Shown here: one piece after another, positions 26,870-37,969 of the stretch | How the letters are laid out: every line of letters begins with the position of its first letter | Position numbering within the stretch: the first letter of the stretch is position 1 | Assembly: GCF_000473995.1 (NCBI RefSeq) | Contig: NC_022571.1 | Coordinates: 2,237,416 to 2,301,415, forward strand | DNA length: 64,000 nucleotides | Direction of reading: 5' to 3' | Source: Clostridium saccharobutylicum DSM 13864 | Lineage (GTDB): Bacteria; Bacillota; Clostridia; Clostridiales; Clostridiaceae | Program-made: the position numbers and the translations under genes | Notes under the pieces: generated by a model | Told to the model about the DNA's origin: nothing | The model's input: only the letters and a program-made list of their open reading frames with translations | The model's database searches: none

Positions 26870-28921
26870 ATGAATGAAATACTTGTGGGGTATATTGAAG
26901 ATTTAAAATACAATTTAATAAATTTAAATGAAGCCTTAATGGAAATGGAAAATGGAAATACTAATGACAATGTTATAAATACAGTTTTTCGAGTAGCTCA
27001 TACAATAAAGGGTAATTCAGCAGCTATGGAATTTTATAATATAGAAAAAGTAACACATAAAATGGAAGATATTCTTCAAGAGGTACGTAGCGGCAAAAGA
27101 ATTTTGACAGGTGAAATTATAAATAGTTTATATTCTTTCCATGATTTTATGGAGGATTGTATTACATTTATTAACCAAGATAAATGTGATAAGAATATTG
27201 TTATTACAGAAATAATTCAAGAATTGTTAAAAATTTTAACAGGAAATGCACCAGATATAAATGAATCATCTGAAAGCAATAAAAAACATGATGAAGAATT
27301 AAGAATATTAAAAGAAGTTAAATGTGATACAGAATTATGCAATAAGATATTAGAAAATTTTAATAGAGGTTTTATGCCATATTGGATTGATGTAACTATA
27401 AATGAAAGATGTGTAATGAAATCTTTAAGAACTTGGCTTGTTTTTGAGACAGCTAGTGCGTATGGTTCAATAATTTCATCGATACCTGAATGCCCAACTG
27501 AAGAGGAATTAGGAAGTAATAAAGAATTCATAATTCAGAATAATTGTGTTAGATTTCTAATTGTTATAGATAAAGATGTAGATCTACTAGTTAGTGAATT
27601 ATTTAATACATCGGAAATCACTAATGTAAAAAAACAGGAAATAGATATTGAGTCAATTAGACAAAAGATAGAAGATAGCAAAAAAGAAAATAAAATTGTT
27701 AAGGATAAAAATATAGGTTCATCAAAGTCACAAAATCTAAAACAAAGTTCAGGAAATGAAAAGATGGCAGATAATTTTATCAGGATACCAGTATTGAAAG
27801 TGGATGGCTTGATGGACATGCTTGGAGAACTTCTTATTTTAAATTCTCAATTTGAGCAGCAGATAAGTGAAGCTTTTGGAAGGAATTCTGCAATGATGAA
27901 TAATTTGTCAAGGTCATCAAAGCTAATTAAGGAAATACAAGCCTCATCTATGTCTCTTAGAATGATAGAAATTAAACCAACATTACATAGACTTCATAGA
28001 GTTGCAAGGGATACAGCCGCTGAACTTAATAAGAAAATATTCATAATAATTGAAGGTGAAGAAACAGAAATTGACAGAAGTGCAGCAGAAAAAATATTTG
28101 ATCCATTAATGCATCTGGTTAGAAATGCTGTTTCCCATGGTATAGAAGAGGAAGAAGAAAGAATAAAAGCAGGCAAAAAGGCAGAAGGCACAATACATAT
28201 AAAAGCTTATAGTAAAAGAGACAGTGTTTATGTAGAGATATCTGATGATGGAAAAGGTATTGATACACAAAAAATTCTTAAAAAAGCTTTAAATTTAAAT
28301 ATGGCTGAAGAAAATAAAGTATATAGTGAAGAAGAAATTGTAAAATTTATTTTTAAGCCTGGTTTCTCTACACAAGAAGTAGTTAATAATATCTCTGGCA
28401 GAGGTGTAGGAATGAATGTTGTAGAAGAAGTTATTTCAAATTTGGGTGGCAAAATTGAAGTGGTAAATGTTTTAGGGCAAGGCTGTGCTTTTACCATTAA
28501 AATTCCTATGAATCTTGCTGTAATGAATGGAACAATAATTGAAGTAGCAGGAGGAAGATATATTATACCTACTTTATTTATTAAAGAATTTTTTATAGTG
28601 GATAAGAGTAATTTAATTAGTATGCAAAATAAAACCCAAGCTTTACGCATAAGAAATAATATTATTCCGATTGTAAATGTTTCTAATATGTTTAATATTT
28701 CAGAAAACGACAAATTACTTAATTTAAGAGAAGTTGTTATATTGGAAATGGATCAAAGATTATTGGCATTTCCAGTTGATGGAATTGTTGCGAGGCAGGA
28801 AATTGTATCGAAACCTTTAGAAAGTGAATTTTCTTCAATTTCTTATGCATCAGGGGCAGCTATACTCGGCGATGGAAGAGTATCTCTTATATTAGATGTT
28901 GAGGAAATATTTAAAATGTAG
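26870..28921 (+). CDS. cheA: Chemotaxis histidine kinase CheA
   Basis: 683 residues. HPt domain with the phosphorylated His in VFRVAHTIKGNSAAMEF (about residue 45). A central linker/docking region (~130-290) is followed by the dimerisation helices (VDGLMDMLGELLILNSQFEQQ, ~320), the kinase ATP-binding domain (LMHLVRNAVSHGIE N-box, ISDDGKGID G1 box, GRGVGMNVV G2 box), and the C-terminal CheW-like regulatory domain (~550-683). The His and ATP lid motifs all look intact. A CheY gene is not adjacent, so the phosphoryl acceptor here is CheB and perhaps a distant response regulator. Confidence 0.96.
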   Translation: MNEILVGYIEDLKYNLINLNEALMEMENGNTNDNVINTVFRVAHTIKGNSAAMEFYNIEKVTHKMEDILQEVRSGKRILTGEIINSLYSFHDFMEDCITFINQDKCDKNIVITEIIQELLKILTGNAPDINESSESNKKHDEELRILKEVKCDTELCNKILENFNRGFMPYWIDVTINERCVMKSLRTWLVFETASAYGSIISSIPECPTEEELGSNKEFIIQNNCVRFLIVIDKDVDLLVSELFNTSEITNVKKQEIDIESIRQKIEDSKKENKIVKDKNIGSSKSQNLKQSSGNEKMADNFIRIPVLKVDGLMDMLGELLILNSQFEQQISEAFGRNSAMMNNLSRSSKLIKEIQASSMSLRMIEIKPTLHRLHRVARDTAAELNKKIFIIIEGEETEIDRSAAEKIFDPLMHLVRNAVSHGIEEEEERIKAGKKAEGTIHIKAYSKRDSVYVEISDDGKGIDTQKILKKALNLNMAEENKVYSEEEIVKFIFKPGFSTQEVVNNISGRGVGMNVVEEVISNLGGKIEVVNVLGQGCAFTIKIPMNLAVMNGTIIEVAGGRYIIPTLFIKEFFIVDKSNLISMQNKTQALRIRNNIIPIVNVSNMFNISENDKLLNLREVVILEMDQRLLAFPVDGIVARQEIVSKPLESEFSSISYASGAAILGDGRVSLILDVEEIFKM

Positions 28922-28940
28922 CAATTAAAACATGTTTTAA

Positions 28941-30152
<1,212 letters not shown>

Positions 30153-30182
30153 AAATAATTAAATGAGAGTGGAGGTCACTAA

Positions 30183-30641
30183 ATGGCAGTAGAATTAAAT
30201 AAATTTCTTACATTTAATATTGGAGAAGAGTTTTATGGAATACCAGTTTTAAATGTTAAGGAGATAATTGGTATGCTGGATATTACTTCTGTACCTAAAA
30301 TGCCGGAATATATAAAAGGAATTATAAATTTAAGGGGTAAGATTATTCCTGTAATGGATTTAAGAATTAAATTTGGAATTCCAAGTAGAGAGTATGATGC
30401 TAGAACTTGCATTATTGTTATTGAAACAGAAGTATTAAATCAAACTCGGCTAACTGGAATGGTAGTTGATACAGTTTCTGAAGTTTTAGATATAAATAAG
30501 GAAACTATAGAATCACCTTTAGCATGTTTTGGAGAAGTAAATAAGGAGTATCTTACAGGAATAGGAAAGATAAAAGATAAAGTTATTATGTTGCTTGAAC
30601 CTATAAATATTATGTCAACATATGAAAAAGATACAATCTAG
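30183..30641 (+). CDS. cheW: Chemotaxis coupling protein CheW
   Basis: 152 residues, ATG after TGGAGG. A single CheW domain: FLTFNIGEEFYGIPVLNVKEII, then MPEYIKGIINLRGKIIPVMDLRIKFG (the classical NLRG motif) and VVDTVSEVL. It links chemoreceptors to CheA at the membrane. Followed 25 nt later by a chemoreceptor gene, separated from cheB by an inverted-repeat element of 160 bp. Confidence 0.95.
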   Translation: MAVELNKFLTFNIGEEFYGIPVLNVKEIIGMLDITSVPKMPEYIKGIINLRGKIIPVMDLRIKFGIPSREYDARTCIIVIETEVLNQTRLTGMVVDTVSEVLDINKETIESPLACFGEVNKEYLTGIGKIKDKVIMLLEPINIMSTYEKDTI

Positions 30642-30666
30642 AAACTAGAAATTGGAGGCAGGAAAG

Positions 30667-32280
30667 ATGAATTTTAATAATTGGAAAGTAAAGAACAAAA
30701 TCATTTTAAGTATTATAATGTCGTTTATAATGTTTGTTACAATGGGTGTTGTTGCAATACTCGCAACTGGGAAAGTATATGATGATGGAATTTATATAGC
30801 TACAAATAGTATGCCTAGTGTTGAGACAGCCAATGCTATAAATACAGCAGCTAGTGATTATTTATTATTGCAGTATCAGCATGTAATTTCAGAAGATAAA
30901 GGTGTAATGGCAAACTTAGAAAAAAACATGGTGGATAAAAATTCACAGATACAACAGCTAATACAAACATATAGTAAAGAGTTAATTTCTAGCGATGAAG
31001 ACAAGAAATTAATAGATTCTGTTAAACAAAAATGGGATAGCTATATGGAGGTAAGCTCTAAAGTAACATCACTTAGCAGAGATATGAAAACTGAAGATGC
31101 AATAAAATTAATGGAAACTCAAGGCGTTCCAAGTTTTAACGATGCCGGTAATATTCTTGATGATTTAGTAGCACTTAATCAAAAACTCTCAAAGGAAAAT
31201 ACTGACAACCTAAGTTCCACATATAGCGCTACAAAAATAGGAACTATAATATTTTTATGTATTGGTACAATAGCATCTATAGCAGTAAATACTTTAATAC
31301 TTTTATCTATTACTAAGCCCCTAACAAAGAATTCTAACAAATTAGGAGAAGTTGCGAGGTCTATTGCTGGAGCGTCAAGTCAATTGGCAGCGTCAAGTCA
31401 GCAATTAGCAGAAGCAAGTTCTGAACAAGCAGCTTCTATTGAAGAGGTTTCTGCAACAATGGATGAATCATCTTCTATGGTAATTCAGAGCACAGAAAAT
31501 ACAAGACAAGCTTCAACACTTGCAAATGAGGCTAATGAATCTTCAAATTTAGCTAGCTTGGAAATGAAGGATATGATGGTTTCTATGGAGGAAATCCAGC
31601 AGTCTAGTTCAGAAATAGGAAAGATAATTAAAGTTATTGATGAAATAGCATTTCAAACAAATATATTAGCACTAAACGCAGCAGTTGAAGCAGCAAGAGC
31701 TGGAGATGCAGGAAAAGGCTTTGCTGTAGTTGCAGAAGAAGTACGAAATTTAGCTCAAAGAAGTGCAGAGGCTGCTAAAGATACAGCAGTAATTATTGAA
31801 AAAAATATACAACTTTCTGGCCGTGGAAGTGATGCTGCTGGAAAGGTAAATACTGCATTAGATGATATTTCTTCTAAGGTTGATAAGTTAAATAACCTTA
31901 TTTCAGAAATTAGCGCTGCAAGTCAGGAACAAGCTCAAGGAATAGAACAGGTGAATAGAGCTATAAGTCAGATGGAATCTGTAACACAGCAAAATGCTGC
32001 TGGAGCAGAAGAAAGTGCTTCTGCTGCAGAAGAAATGAAATCTCAAGCACGTACATTACAAAGGATAGTAGAAAGCCTTTCTTTAATGGTTAAGGGGGTT
32101 GTTGAGATTGATGAAGAAGGATTTAATATGAATATTAAAAATTATATGGGAAAGAAGAAAAGTAAAGCGACTTCGTACTATAATACAAAATCTTCTTTAG
32201 AGAACAAGAAAGTAAGATATACTAAAACTATGACAAATCCAGAAGATATAATACCTTTAAATGAAGATGATGATTTTTAA
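30667..32280 (+). CDS. Methyl-accepting chemotaxis protein
   Basis: Start ATG 30667, with TTGGAGGCAGGAAAG ahead of it. 537 residues: TM1 at about residues 9-31, an extracellular four-helix-bundle sensor (~32-180), TM2 ([23 protein letters not shown], ~185-208), almost no HAMP, then the cytoplasmic signalling helices with the conserved hairpin tip ([45 protein letters not shown]). It is the likely dedicated receptor of this cluster. A terminator follows directly. The ligand is unknown. Confidence 0.95.
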   Translation: MNFNNWKVKNKIILSIIMSFIMFVTMGVVAILATGKVYDDGIYIATNSMPSVETANAINTAASDYLLLQYQHVISEDKGVMANLEKNMVDKNSQIQQLIQTYSKELISSDEDKKLIDSVKQKWDSYMEVSSKVTSLSRDMKTEDAIKLMETQGVPSFNDAGNILDDLVALNQKLSKENTDNLSSTYSATKIGTIIFLCIGTIASIAVNTLILLSITKPLTKNSNKLGEVARSIAGASSQLAASSQQLAEASSEQAASIEEVSATMDESSSMVIQSTENTRQASTLANEANESSNLASLEMKDMMVSMEEIQQSSSEIGKIIKVIDEIAFQTNILALNAAVEAARAGDAGKGFAVVAEEVRNLAQRSAEAAKDTAVIIEKNIQLSGRGSDAAGKVNTALDDISSKVDKLNNLISEISAASQEQAQGIEQVNRAISQMESVTQQNAAGAEESASAAEEMKSQARTLQRIVESLSLMVKGVVEIDEEGFNMNIKNYMGKKKSKATSYYNTKSSLENKKVRYTKTMTNPEDIIPLNEDDDF

Positions 32281-32290
32281 ATAAGAAATA

Positions 32291-32337
32291 AAAATAAAGA
32301 TAGCGTGGGGGACTTTAAAAACGCTATCTTTATTTTT
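32291..32337 (+). terminator. Rho-independent terminator of the che cluster
   Basis: AAATAAAGATAGCGT pairs with ACGCTATCTTTATTT across a 14-nt loop, followed by TTT. Confidence 0.85.
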
Positions 32338-32493
32338 ATAGTTATGCTTGAATTACTATACTACATTAACATTGTTGACTGGAATTTCAAACAATATACA
32401 ATGAGATAATAATTATTGTTTTATACTCATAATCCTGAAGAAGTTTGTTTTGAAAAAAATATAGCTTAGAAATTCACAATTTTCTAAGATTGC

Positions 32494-32579
32494 AATATTG
32501 AGATGCACATATTTAAGATAGATATTATGCTAAAAATAAAGTTATATCTTAAATATGTGCTATTTTTAGATCTCAATAT
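32494..32579. repeat. Long nearly perfect palindrome
   Basis: GCACATATTTAAGATA (32505-32520) pairs perfectly with 32545-32560, and AATATTGAGAT (32494-32504) pairs with ATCTCAATAT (32570-32579). Non-coding; possibly a mobile palindrome or strong hairpin. The rest of 32338-32787 is AT-rich. Confidence 0.65.
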
Positions 32580-32600
32580 CATAATCAAGTTAACTCAAAT

Positions 32601-32629
32601 GGTGTGACAATTGGAGTTTGTACGTGTTG
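32601..32629 (+). repeat. 29-bp dispersed repeat, copy 1
   Basis: GGTGTGACAATTGGAG followed by TTTGTACGTGTTG; an identical 29-bp string is at 43607-43635. Flanks differ. Function unknown. Confidence 0.8.
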
Positions 32630-32737
32630 TATTAATGTAAATTAATACGAGTTTTAATAATAATATCAAATGACATGTAACTATATATACCAATATTTAT
32701 GATTTTTGTCACTAGAATGAAAGAAGTAAATGATATT

Positions 32738-32771
32738 ATAAGATTGTAATTTATTTTACAGTCTTATTTTT
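32738..32771 (+). promoter_or_regulatory. Attenuator-like hairpin before ABC copy 1
   Basis: ATAAGATTGTAA (32738-32749) pairs with TTACAGTCTTAT (32756-32767, one G-T), followed by TTTT, ending just 2 bases before the GGAGGA site of the ATPase gene. An identical structure precedes copy 2 (37246-37279). Confidence 0.55.
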
Positions 32772-32787
32772 ATGGAGGAATAAATTT

Positions 32788-33459
32788 ATGAGTATATTAC
32801 AAGCAAAAGGACTAAAAAAACATTATGGTACTGAGATAAATCTTGTAAAAGCCCTTGATAATATTAATATTGAGATTAATGAAGGTGAATTTATTGGAAT
32901 TGTTGGTACTTCAGGAAGTGGGAAGAGCACATTGCTTCATATGCTTGGTGGTCTTGATAGGGCAACTGATGGTAAAGTTTTTGTTAGGAATAAAGATATA
33001 TTTTCAATGAATGATGATGAATTAACAATTTTTCGAAGAAGAAATATTGGATTTATATTTCAAAATTATAATTTAGTGCCTGTTTTAAATGTCTATGAAA
33101 ATATTATATTGCCGATTGAACTAGATGGGAATAAAGTAGATGAGAAATTTGTAAATAATGTTATAAAAACTTTAGGATTATCAGAAAAGTTAAATAACTT
33201 GCCAAGTAACCTTTCAGGAGGACAACAGCAAAGGGTGGCTATAGCAAGAGCGCTCGCAACTAAACCAGCTATTGTCTTAGCGGATGAACCTACTGGAAAC
33301 TTAGATAGTAAAACAAGCTTAGAAGTAATGGGACTTTTAAAAGTAACTAGTAAAGAATTTCATCAAACAATAGTTATGATTACTCACAATGAAGAAATTG
33401 CACAAATGACAGATAGAATTATTCATATTGAAGATGGACAAATTGTGAGGAGGGAATAG
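32788..33459 (+). CDS. ABC transporter ATPase, copy 1 (MacB/BceA-type)
   Basis: 223 residues. Walker A GTSGSGKST (residues 40-48), signature LSGGQQQRVAIARAL, Walker B VLADEPTG followed by NLDS, and switch His in MITHN: all motifs intact. This class pairs with long FtsX-like permeases to remove or sense antimicrobial peptides, or to export substrates by mechanotransmission. The permease gene starts 2 nt after the stop. The duplicate at 37296 has only two amino-acid differences, one of them in its Walker A. Confidence 0.95.
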   Translation: MSILQAKGLKKHYGTEINLVKALDNINIEINEGEFIGIVGTSGSGKSTLLHMLGGLDRATDGKVFVRNKDIFSMNDDELTIFRRRNIGFIFQNYNLVPVLNVYENIILPIELDGNKVDEKFVNNVIKTLGLSEKLNNLPSNLSGGQQQRVAIARALATKPAIVLADEPTGNLDSKTSLEVMGLLKVTSKEFHQTIVMITHNEEIAQMTDRIIHIEDGQIVRRE

Positions 33460-33461
33460 GA

Positions 33462-35954
33462 ATGAGTTTTTTAAAAAATAATAATAGTGCTATTATTCGT
33501 AAACTTACAATTAAAACACTAAAAGCAAATAAATTACGTAATATATTTGCTATTATTGCAATTGCACTTACCACATTACTTTTTACATCAATTTTTACTA
33601 TAGGCATTGGAATAACTAAATCGTTTGAGCAAGAAACTATGCGTCAAAGTGGTGGTTCTGCTCATGCAACCTTTAAATACCTTAATGAGAATGAGCTGGA
33701 CAAGATAAAAGTGCATCCACTTATTAAAGAGTTTGGATACTCTATTATGGTAAGCAAGGGAGAAAATTCAGAGCTTTTGAAACATCATACAGAAATTCGT
33801 TATGAAACAGATAAAATGGCACAAATGAGTTTTTGTTATCCTACTGCTGGTAAAATGCCACAAAAGGAAAATGAAATAGTCACAAGTACTAAAGTTCTTG
33901 ATCTTTTAGGAGTTTCTCACGAAATAGGGCAAAAATTAAAAATTGAATATAATATCCAAGGTGAAAAACGTTCACAGGAATTTGTACTTTCTGGATTCTA
34001 TGAAAGTGATGATGCATCTAATTTTAGCATGATATTGGTATCTAAATCTTTTATTGACAAAGAACTTGTTAATATAGATTTTAAGAATACAAAATTTACG
34101 TCACAAGATACTGGATTTATAAATCTGGATGTTATGTTAAAAAATAGTCTTAGTATTCAAGAAGATTTAGATACGATTCTAAATGAGTGTGGATATAGCA
34201 ATAATAAAGGTGCAGAAAATTATATAGCAACAGGTGTAAATTGGGCATATATGTCTAGTAATTTTAATAGTGAAATAATTATACCTATATTAGGAGCTAT
34301 ACTACTAATCATTTTAACTGGATATCTCATTATATATAATATTTTTCAAATATCTGTTATTAAGGATATTCGATCATATGGTCTTTTAAAAACGATAGGT
34401 ACAACGCCAAAGCAAATTAAAAAACTTATTACAAATCAAGCTTTTTTACTTTCATTTATTGGAATACCAATTGGCTTAATATTGGGATTCTTAATTGGAA
34501 ATATACTCTTACCTATAATTATGAGTACAACGACCATTAAAAAAGCTTATATTCCTTTTAATCCAATTATTTTTATTGGAGCATCACTATTTTCATTAAT
34601 TACAGTTTATATAAGCTGCAAAAGACCAGGGAAAATTGCTGCATCAGTTTCACCAGTAGAAGCTACAAAATATAATGAAGTTAAAATTAAAAGCAAAAAG
34701 AAAATTAAAAAATTTAGTCAAGGTATTAGTGTTTATAATATGGCATTTTGCAATGTCTTAAGAAATAAGAAAAAAACAATTATTGTTATTATTTCTATGT
34801 CCTTAAGCCTTATTTTACTTAATTCAGTATATACATTTATAAAAGGCTTTGATATGGATAAATACTTATCAAAATATATAGTTTCGGATTTTATAGTAGG
34901 TAGTGCAAATTATTTTAATAATCAAAAGTTATTTAAAAGTGAAAGTGATATAGTATCTGAAGAAACAATAAATACTATTAATAACCTTGATTATATTAAA
35001 AGTGGAGGCAGAGTATACTTTAATTTAGGGAAGGATAAGGTTTCTTTTAATGATGTTAAGAGAACTGCACAAGTATATGGTTTAGATGATTTTCCTATGT
35101 CACAATTAAAAGTAGTAGAAGGAAATATAGATTTGGAAAAATTGAAAAGTGGAAAGTATATACTTGAGAATGTTCAAACAAATGATTATGGAAATTATGA
35201 AACAAAAAGTGCACCATTTGATGTTGGACAAAGGATTACTTTGAGCTTAGGAAATTATGGTGATAAGGAATATGAAGTTATGGCAAAGATAGAAATGAAA
35301 AATAATATGACAGCTAGATACTATTCCTATGAGGCTGGAGAAGGATATCCAGTTCGAATGATTTTGCCTTCAAGTGAATTCTGTAATATAGTAGAAAAAC
35401 CATTAACAATGATTTATATGTTCAATGTGCACAAAAATAATCTAGATGAAGCAGAAAGATTTATAGAAAACTATACAAATAATATAGAATATAATATGAA
35501 TTATGAATCAAAGCAAGTTTACATAAATGGATTTAAAAGTGTTCAAAATATGTTTTTGATTGTAGGCGCAACACTTTCAATCATAATTGGAGTTATAGGT
35601 ATACTTAATTTTATAAATGCAATTCTTACTAGTATTATTTCAAGACAAATGGAATTTGCAATATTACAAAGTATTGGAATGACTACTAAGCAATTAAAAA
35701 ATATGCTTAAGTTTGAAGGCGTATTTTATGCAGTATCTACGATTTTAGTAAGTGTTATTATTGGTTCGATTGTATCTATAACAATTGTAGCCCCAATTTC
35801 AAGAGAGATATGGTTCTGTAAATATGAATTTACAATTTTACCACTATTAATTATAGTACCAATATTACTCATATTAGGAGTTCTCGTGCCTAGCATTTCA
35901 TATAAAGCAACGAGCAGAAAAAGTATTGTAGAAAGACTTAGAAAATTAGAATAA
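33462..35954 (+). CDS. FtsX-like ABC permease, copy 1
   Basis: 830 residues with two FtsX modules: TM near residues 27-49, an extracellular domain of ~200 residues, three TM segments at ~270-395, a junction with another TM (~435-455), a second extracellular domain, and three TM segments at ~690-815. This architecture fits permeases of the BceB/YtrF/MacB-like groups that act on extracellular peptides. Forms a transporter with the ATPase just upstream. Copy 2 at 37970 has the same length (830) but is clearly diverged, mostly in the extracellular parts. The response regulator and kinase at 40.6-42.3 kb are the likely controllers. Confidence 0.92.
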   Translation: MSFLKNNNSAIIRKLTIKTLKANKLRNIFAIIAIALTTLLFTSIFTIGIGITKSFEQETMRQSGGSAHATFKYLNENELDKIKVHPLIKEFGYSIMVSKGENSELLKHHTEIRYETDKMAQMSFCYPTAGKMPQKENEIVTSTKVLDLLGVSHEIGQKLKIEYNIQGEKRSQEFVLSGFYESDDASNFSMILVSKSFIDKELVNIDFKNTKFTSQDTGFINLDVMLKNSLSIQEDLDTILNECGYSNNKGAENYIATGVNWAYMSSNFNSEIIIPILGAILLIILTGYLIIYNIFQISVIKDIRSYGLLKTIGTTPKQIKKLITNQAFLLSFIGIPIGLILGFLIGNILLPIIMSTTTIKKAYIPFNPIIFIGASLFSLITVYISCKRPGKIAASVSPVEATKYNEVKIKSKKKIKKFSQGISVYNMAFCNVLRNKKKTIIVIISMSLSLILLNSVYTFIKGFDMDKYLSKYIVSDFIVGSANYFNNQKLFKSESDIVSEETINTINNLDYIKSGGRVYFNLGKDKVSFNDVKRTAQVYGLDDFPMSQLKVVEGNIDLEKLKSGKYILENVQTNDYGNYETKSAPFDVGQRITLSLGNYGDKEYEVMAKIEMKNNMTARYYSYEAGEGYPVRMILPSSEFCNIVEKPLTMIYMFNVHKNNLDEAERFIENYTNNIEYNMNYESKQVYINGFKSVQNMFLIVGATLSIIIGVIGILNFINAILTSIISRQMEFAILQSIGMTTKQLKNMLKFEGVFYAVSTILVSVIIGSIVSITIVAPISREIWFCKYEFTILPLLIIVPILLILGVLVPSISYKATSRKSIVERLRKLE

Positions 35955-35956
35955 CG

Positions 35957-36105
35957 AAGATAAAAGAAAACAACATGTCCAAAATGTAGTAATTATTTTT
36001 CAGTAAGCAGATTAGTATCATAGTAAGTCTATTAAGGCAATCTGCTGATATAGGGAGTATGGTTGAAAATAGCCTTGGTACATGGACTTGTTATCTTTAA
36101 AATGT
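35957..36105. repeat. Inverted-repeat element (MITE-like), copy D
   Basis: AACATGTCCA near 35971 pairs with TGGACTTGTTATCTTT near 36083; within are GCAGATT/AATCTGC pairs and TTTTTCA/TGAAAA-type pairs shared with the other copies. The remaining bases to 36353 hold no gene. Confidence 0.6.
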
Positions 36106-36365
36106 GATTAATATAGATAATTAAAGATAGTAAGTTAAATATATAAGTTCTAAAAGATGTTATTCATAGGCTATGTTTTAAATTAGTATTAAAAGTGGAT
36201 GTTTATTATATAAAAGTAAATATCTAAAGAATAGGGAGTCAATGTATGTATAACATGTGTGATATTTTGTAAATTATGTTATAATAAGCATTATAAAAAA
36301 CTATAATCTAATGAACAATAGAAGGATATTTTCACACAAAAATTATTTGTACAATGGGGAATAAA

Positions 36366-37193
36366 ATGATTATAAAATACAAATTTCCAATCATAATGTT
36401 TCTTGTATTTGAAATAATTGCAATAACATTATGGTTGGAATTAGACAATTTGTTTTATCTTTTTAATTTTTCATATATTGGAATTTGTATTACCATGGGC
36501 TTATTTCTCAATATCAAAAGGTTTAGATATGCTCGACTTGTAGTGCAACTTGGTGTTGGACTATATATGTTAGTATATTTAGGGGTGATCTGTCATGAAA
36601 ATATGATGATTGAAGGATTTTGGTATTATTTATTTCTAGGAGTATTTCAATCAGCAGTTATACATTATATTGTAGCAAAAATATGTGGTCCCTTTATATT
36701 TGGGCGAGGTTGGTGTGGATATGCTTGCTGGACCGCAATGATACTTGATTTACTTCCGTACAAAATACCGCAATATTCACGTAAAAAACTTGGGTTTATA
36801 AAGTATGTTTTATTTATACTTTCATTAACTTTTGTGGGAACAGTGTTTTTTTTGAGGATACCAAATTTAGAAAAGGTTATGTTTTGGAGTTTTGTTATTG
36901 GTAATCTTTTGTATTATACCGTAGGAATTATCTTGGCATTTTTATTTAAGGATAATCGAGCATTCTGTAAATACATTTGCCCAATAACGGTTTTTTTAAA
37001 ACCAGCAAGTTATTTTTCAATGTTAAGAGTAAAGTGTGACAAGGAAAAATGTATTAATTGTGGTAAATGCAAAAGAATTTGTCCTATGAACGTGGATATG
37101 ATTAATAATGATAGGAAGAGAATAAACGGAACAGAATGTATTTTATGTACCAATTGCATAGTGGAATGTCCTCAAAAGGCATTGTATATCTAA
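36366..37193 (+). CDS. 4Fe-4S membrane protein, NapH/NosR-like
   Basis: Start ATG 36366 favoured (GGGGA 6 nt before) over ATG 36354, which has no site. 275 residues with five or so membrane helices, the conserved GRGWCGYACWTAM and CKYICPITVFLKP loops of the NapH/NosR/RdxA group, then two C-terminal 4Fe-4S motifs: CINCGKCKRICPM and CILCTNCIVECP. Such proteins pass electrons across or along the membrane. It lies between the two ABC copies and has no obvious partner enzyme in this window; the substrate is unknown. The placement suggests it was captured when the ABC unit was duplicated around it, or inserted later. Confidence 0.88.
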   Translation: MIIKYKFPIIMFLVFEIIAITLWLELDNLFYLFNFSYIGICITMGLFLNIKRFRYARLVVQLGVGLYMLVYLGVICHENMMIEGFWYYLFLGVFQSAVIHYIVAKICGPFIFGRGWCGYACWTAMILDLLPYKIPQYSRKKLGFIKYVLFILSLTFVGTVFFLRIPNLEKVMFWSFVIGNLLYYTVGIILAFLFKDNRAFCKYICPITVFLKPASYFSMLRVKCDKEKCINCGKCKRICPMNVDMINNDRKRINGTECILCTNCIVECPQKALYI

Positions 37194-37245
37194 TTATACA
37201 GTATTTATATTTTCTGTCACTAGAATGAAAGAAGTAAATGATATT

Positions 37246-37279
37246 ATAAGATTGTAATTTATTTTACAGTCTTATTTTT
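37246..37279 (+). promoter_or_regulatory. Attenuator-like hairpin before ABC copy 2
   Basis: Same hairpin and T-run as 32738-32771, within a leader that is identical to copy 1 from about 37215 onward. The duplication therefore carried its regulatory leader. Confidence 0.55.
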
Positions 37280-37295
37280 ATGGAGGAATAAATTT

Positions 37296-37967
37296 ATGAG
37301 TATATTACAAGCAAAAGGACTAAAAAAACATTATGGTACTGAGATAAATCTTGTAAAAGCCCTTGATAATATTAATATTGAGATTAATGAAGGTGAATTT
37401 ATTGGAATTGTTGGTACTTCAGGAAGTTGGAAGAGCACATTGCTTCATATGCTTGGTGGTCTTGATAGGGCAACTGATGGTAAAGTCTTTGTTAGGAATA
37501 AAGATATATTTTCAATGAATGATGATGAATTAACAATTTTTAGAAGAAGAAATATTGGATTTATATTTCAAAATTATAATTTAGTGCCTGTTTTAAATGT
37601 CTATGAAAATATTATATTGCCCATTGAACTAGATGGGAATAAAGTAGATGAGAAATTTGTAAATAATATTATAAAGACTTTAGGTTTATCAGAGAAGTTA
37701 AATAACTTGCCAAGCAACCTTTCTGGAGGACAACAGCAAAGGGTGGCTATAGCAAGGGCACTCGCAACTAAACCAGCTATTGTTTTAGCGGATGAACCTA
37801 CTGGAAACTTAGATAGTAAAACAAGTTTGGAAGTAATGGGACTTTTAAAAGTAACTAGTAAAGAATTTCATCAAACAATAGTTATGATTACTCACAATGA
37901 AGAAATTGCACAAATGACCGATAGAATTATTCATATTGAAGATGGACAAATTGTGAGAAGGGAATAG
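37296..37967 (+). CDS. ABC transporter ATPase, copy 2, Walker A Gly-to-Trp
   Basis: 223 residues, same as copy 1 except G45W (codon TGG at 37428-37430 instead of GGG) and one Val-to-Ile (in NNIIKTLG). Residue 45 is the glycine directly before the Walker A lysine (GTSGSWKST); this glycine is nearly invariant because a side chain would clash with the bound phosphates. ATP binding is therefore probably lost or strongly reduced. The signature, Walker B and switch motifs are unchanged. At DNA level roughly 17 bases differ, nearly all silent, so the protein was under selection until recently. A base-call error is the alternative. Confidence 0.93.
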   Translation: MSILQAKGLKKHYGTEINLVKALDNINIEINEGEFIGIVGTSGSWKSTLLHMLGGLDRATDGKVFVRNKDIFSMNDDELTIFRRRNIGFIFQNYNLVPVLNVYENIILPIELDGNKVDEKFVNNIIKTLGLSEKLNNLPSNLSGGQQQRVAIARALATKPAIVLADEPTGNLDSKTSLEVMGLLKVTSKEFHQTIVMITHNEEIAQMTDRIIHIEDGQIVRRE

Positions 37968-37969
37968 GA

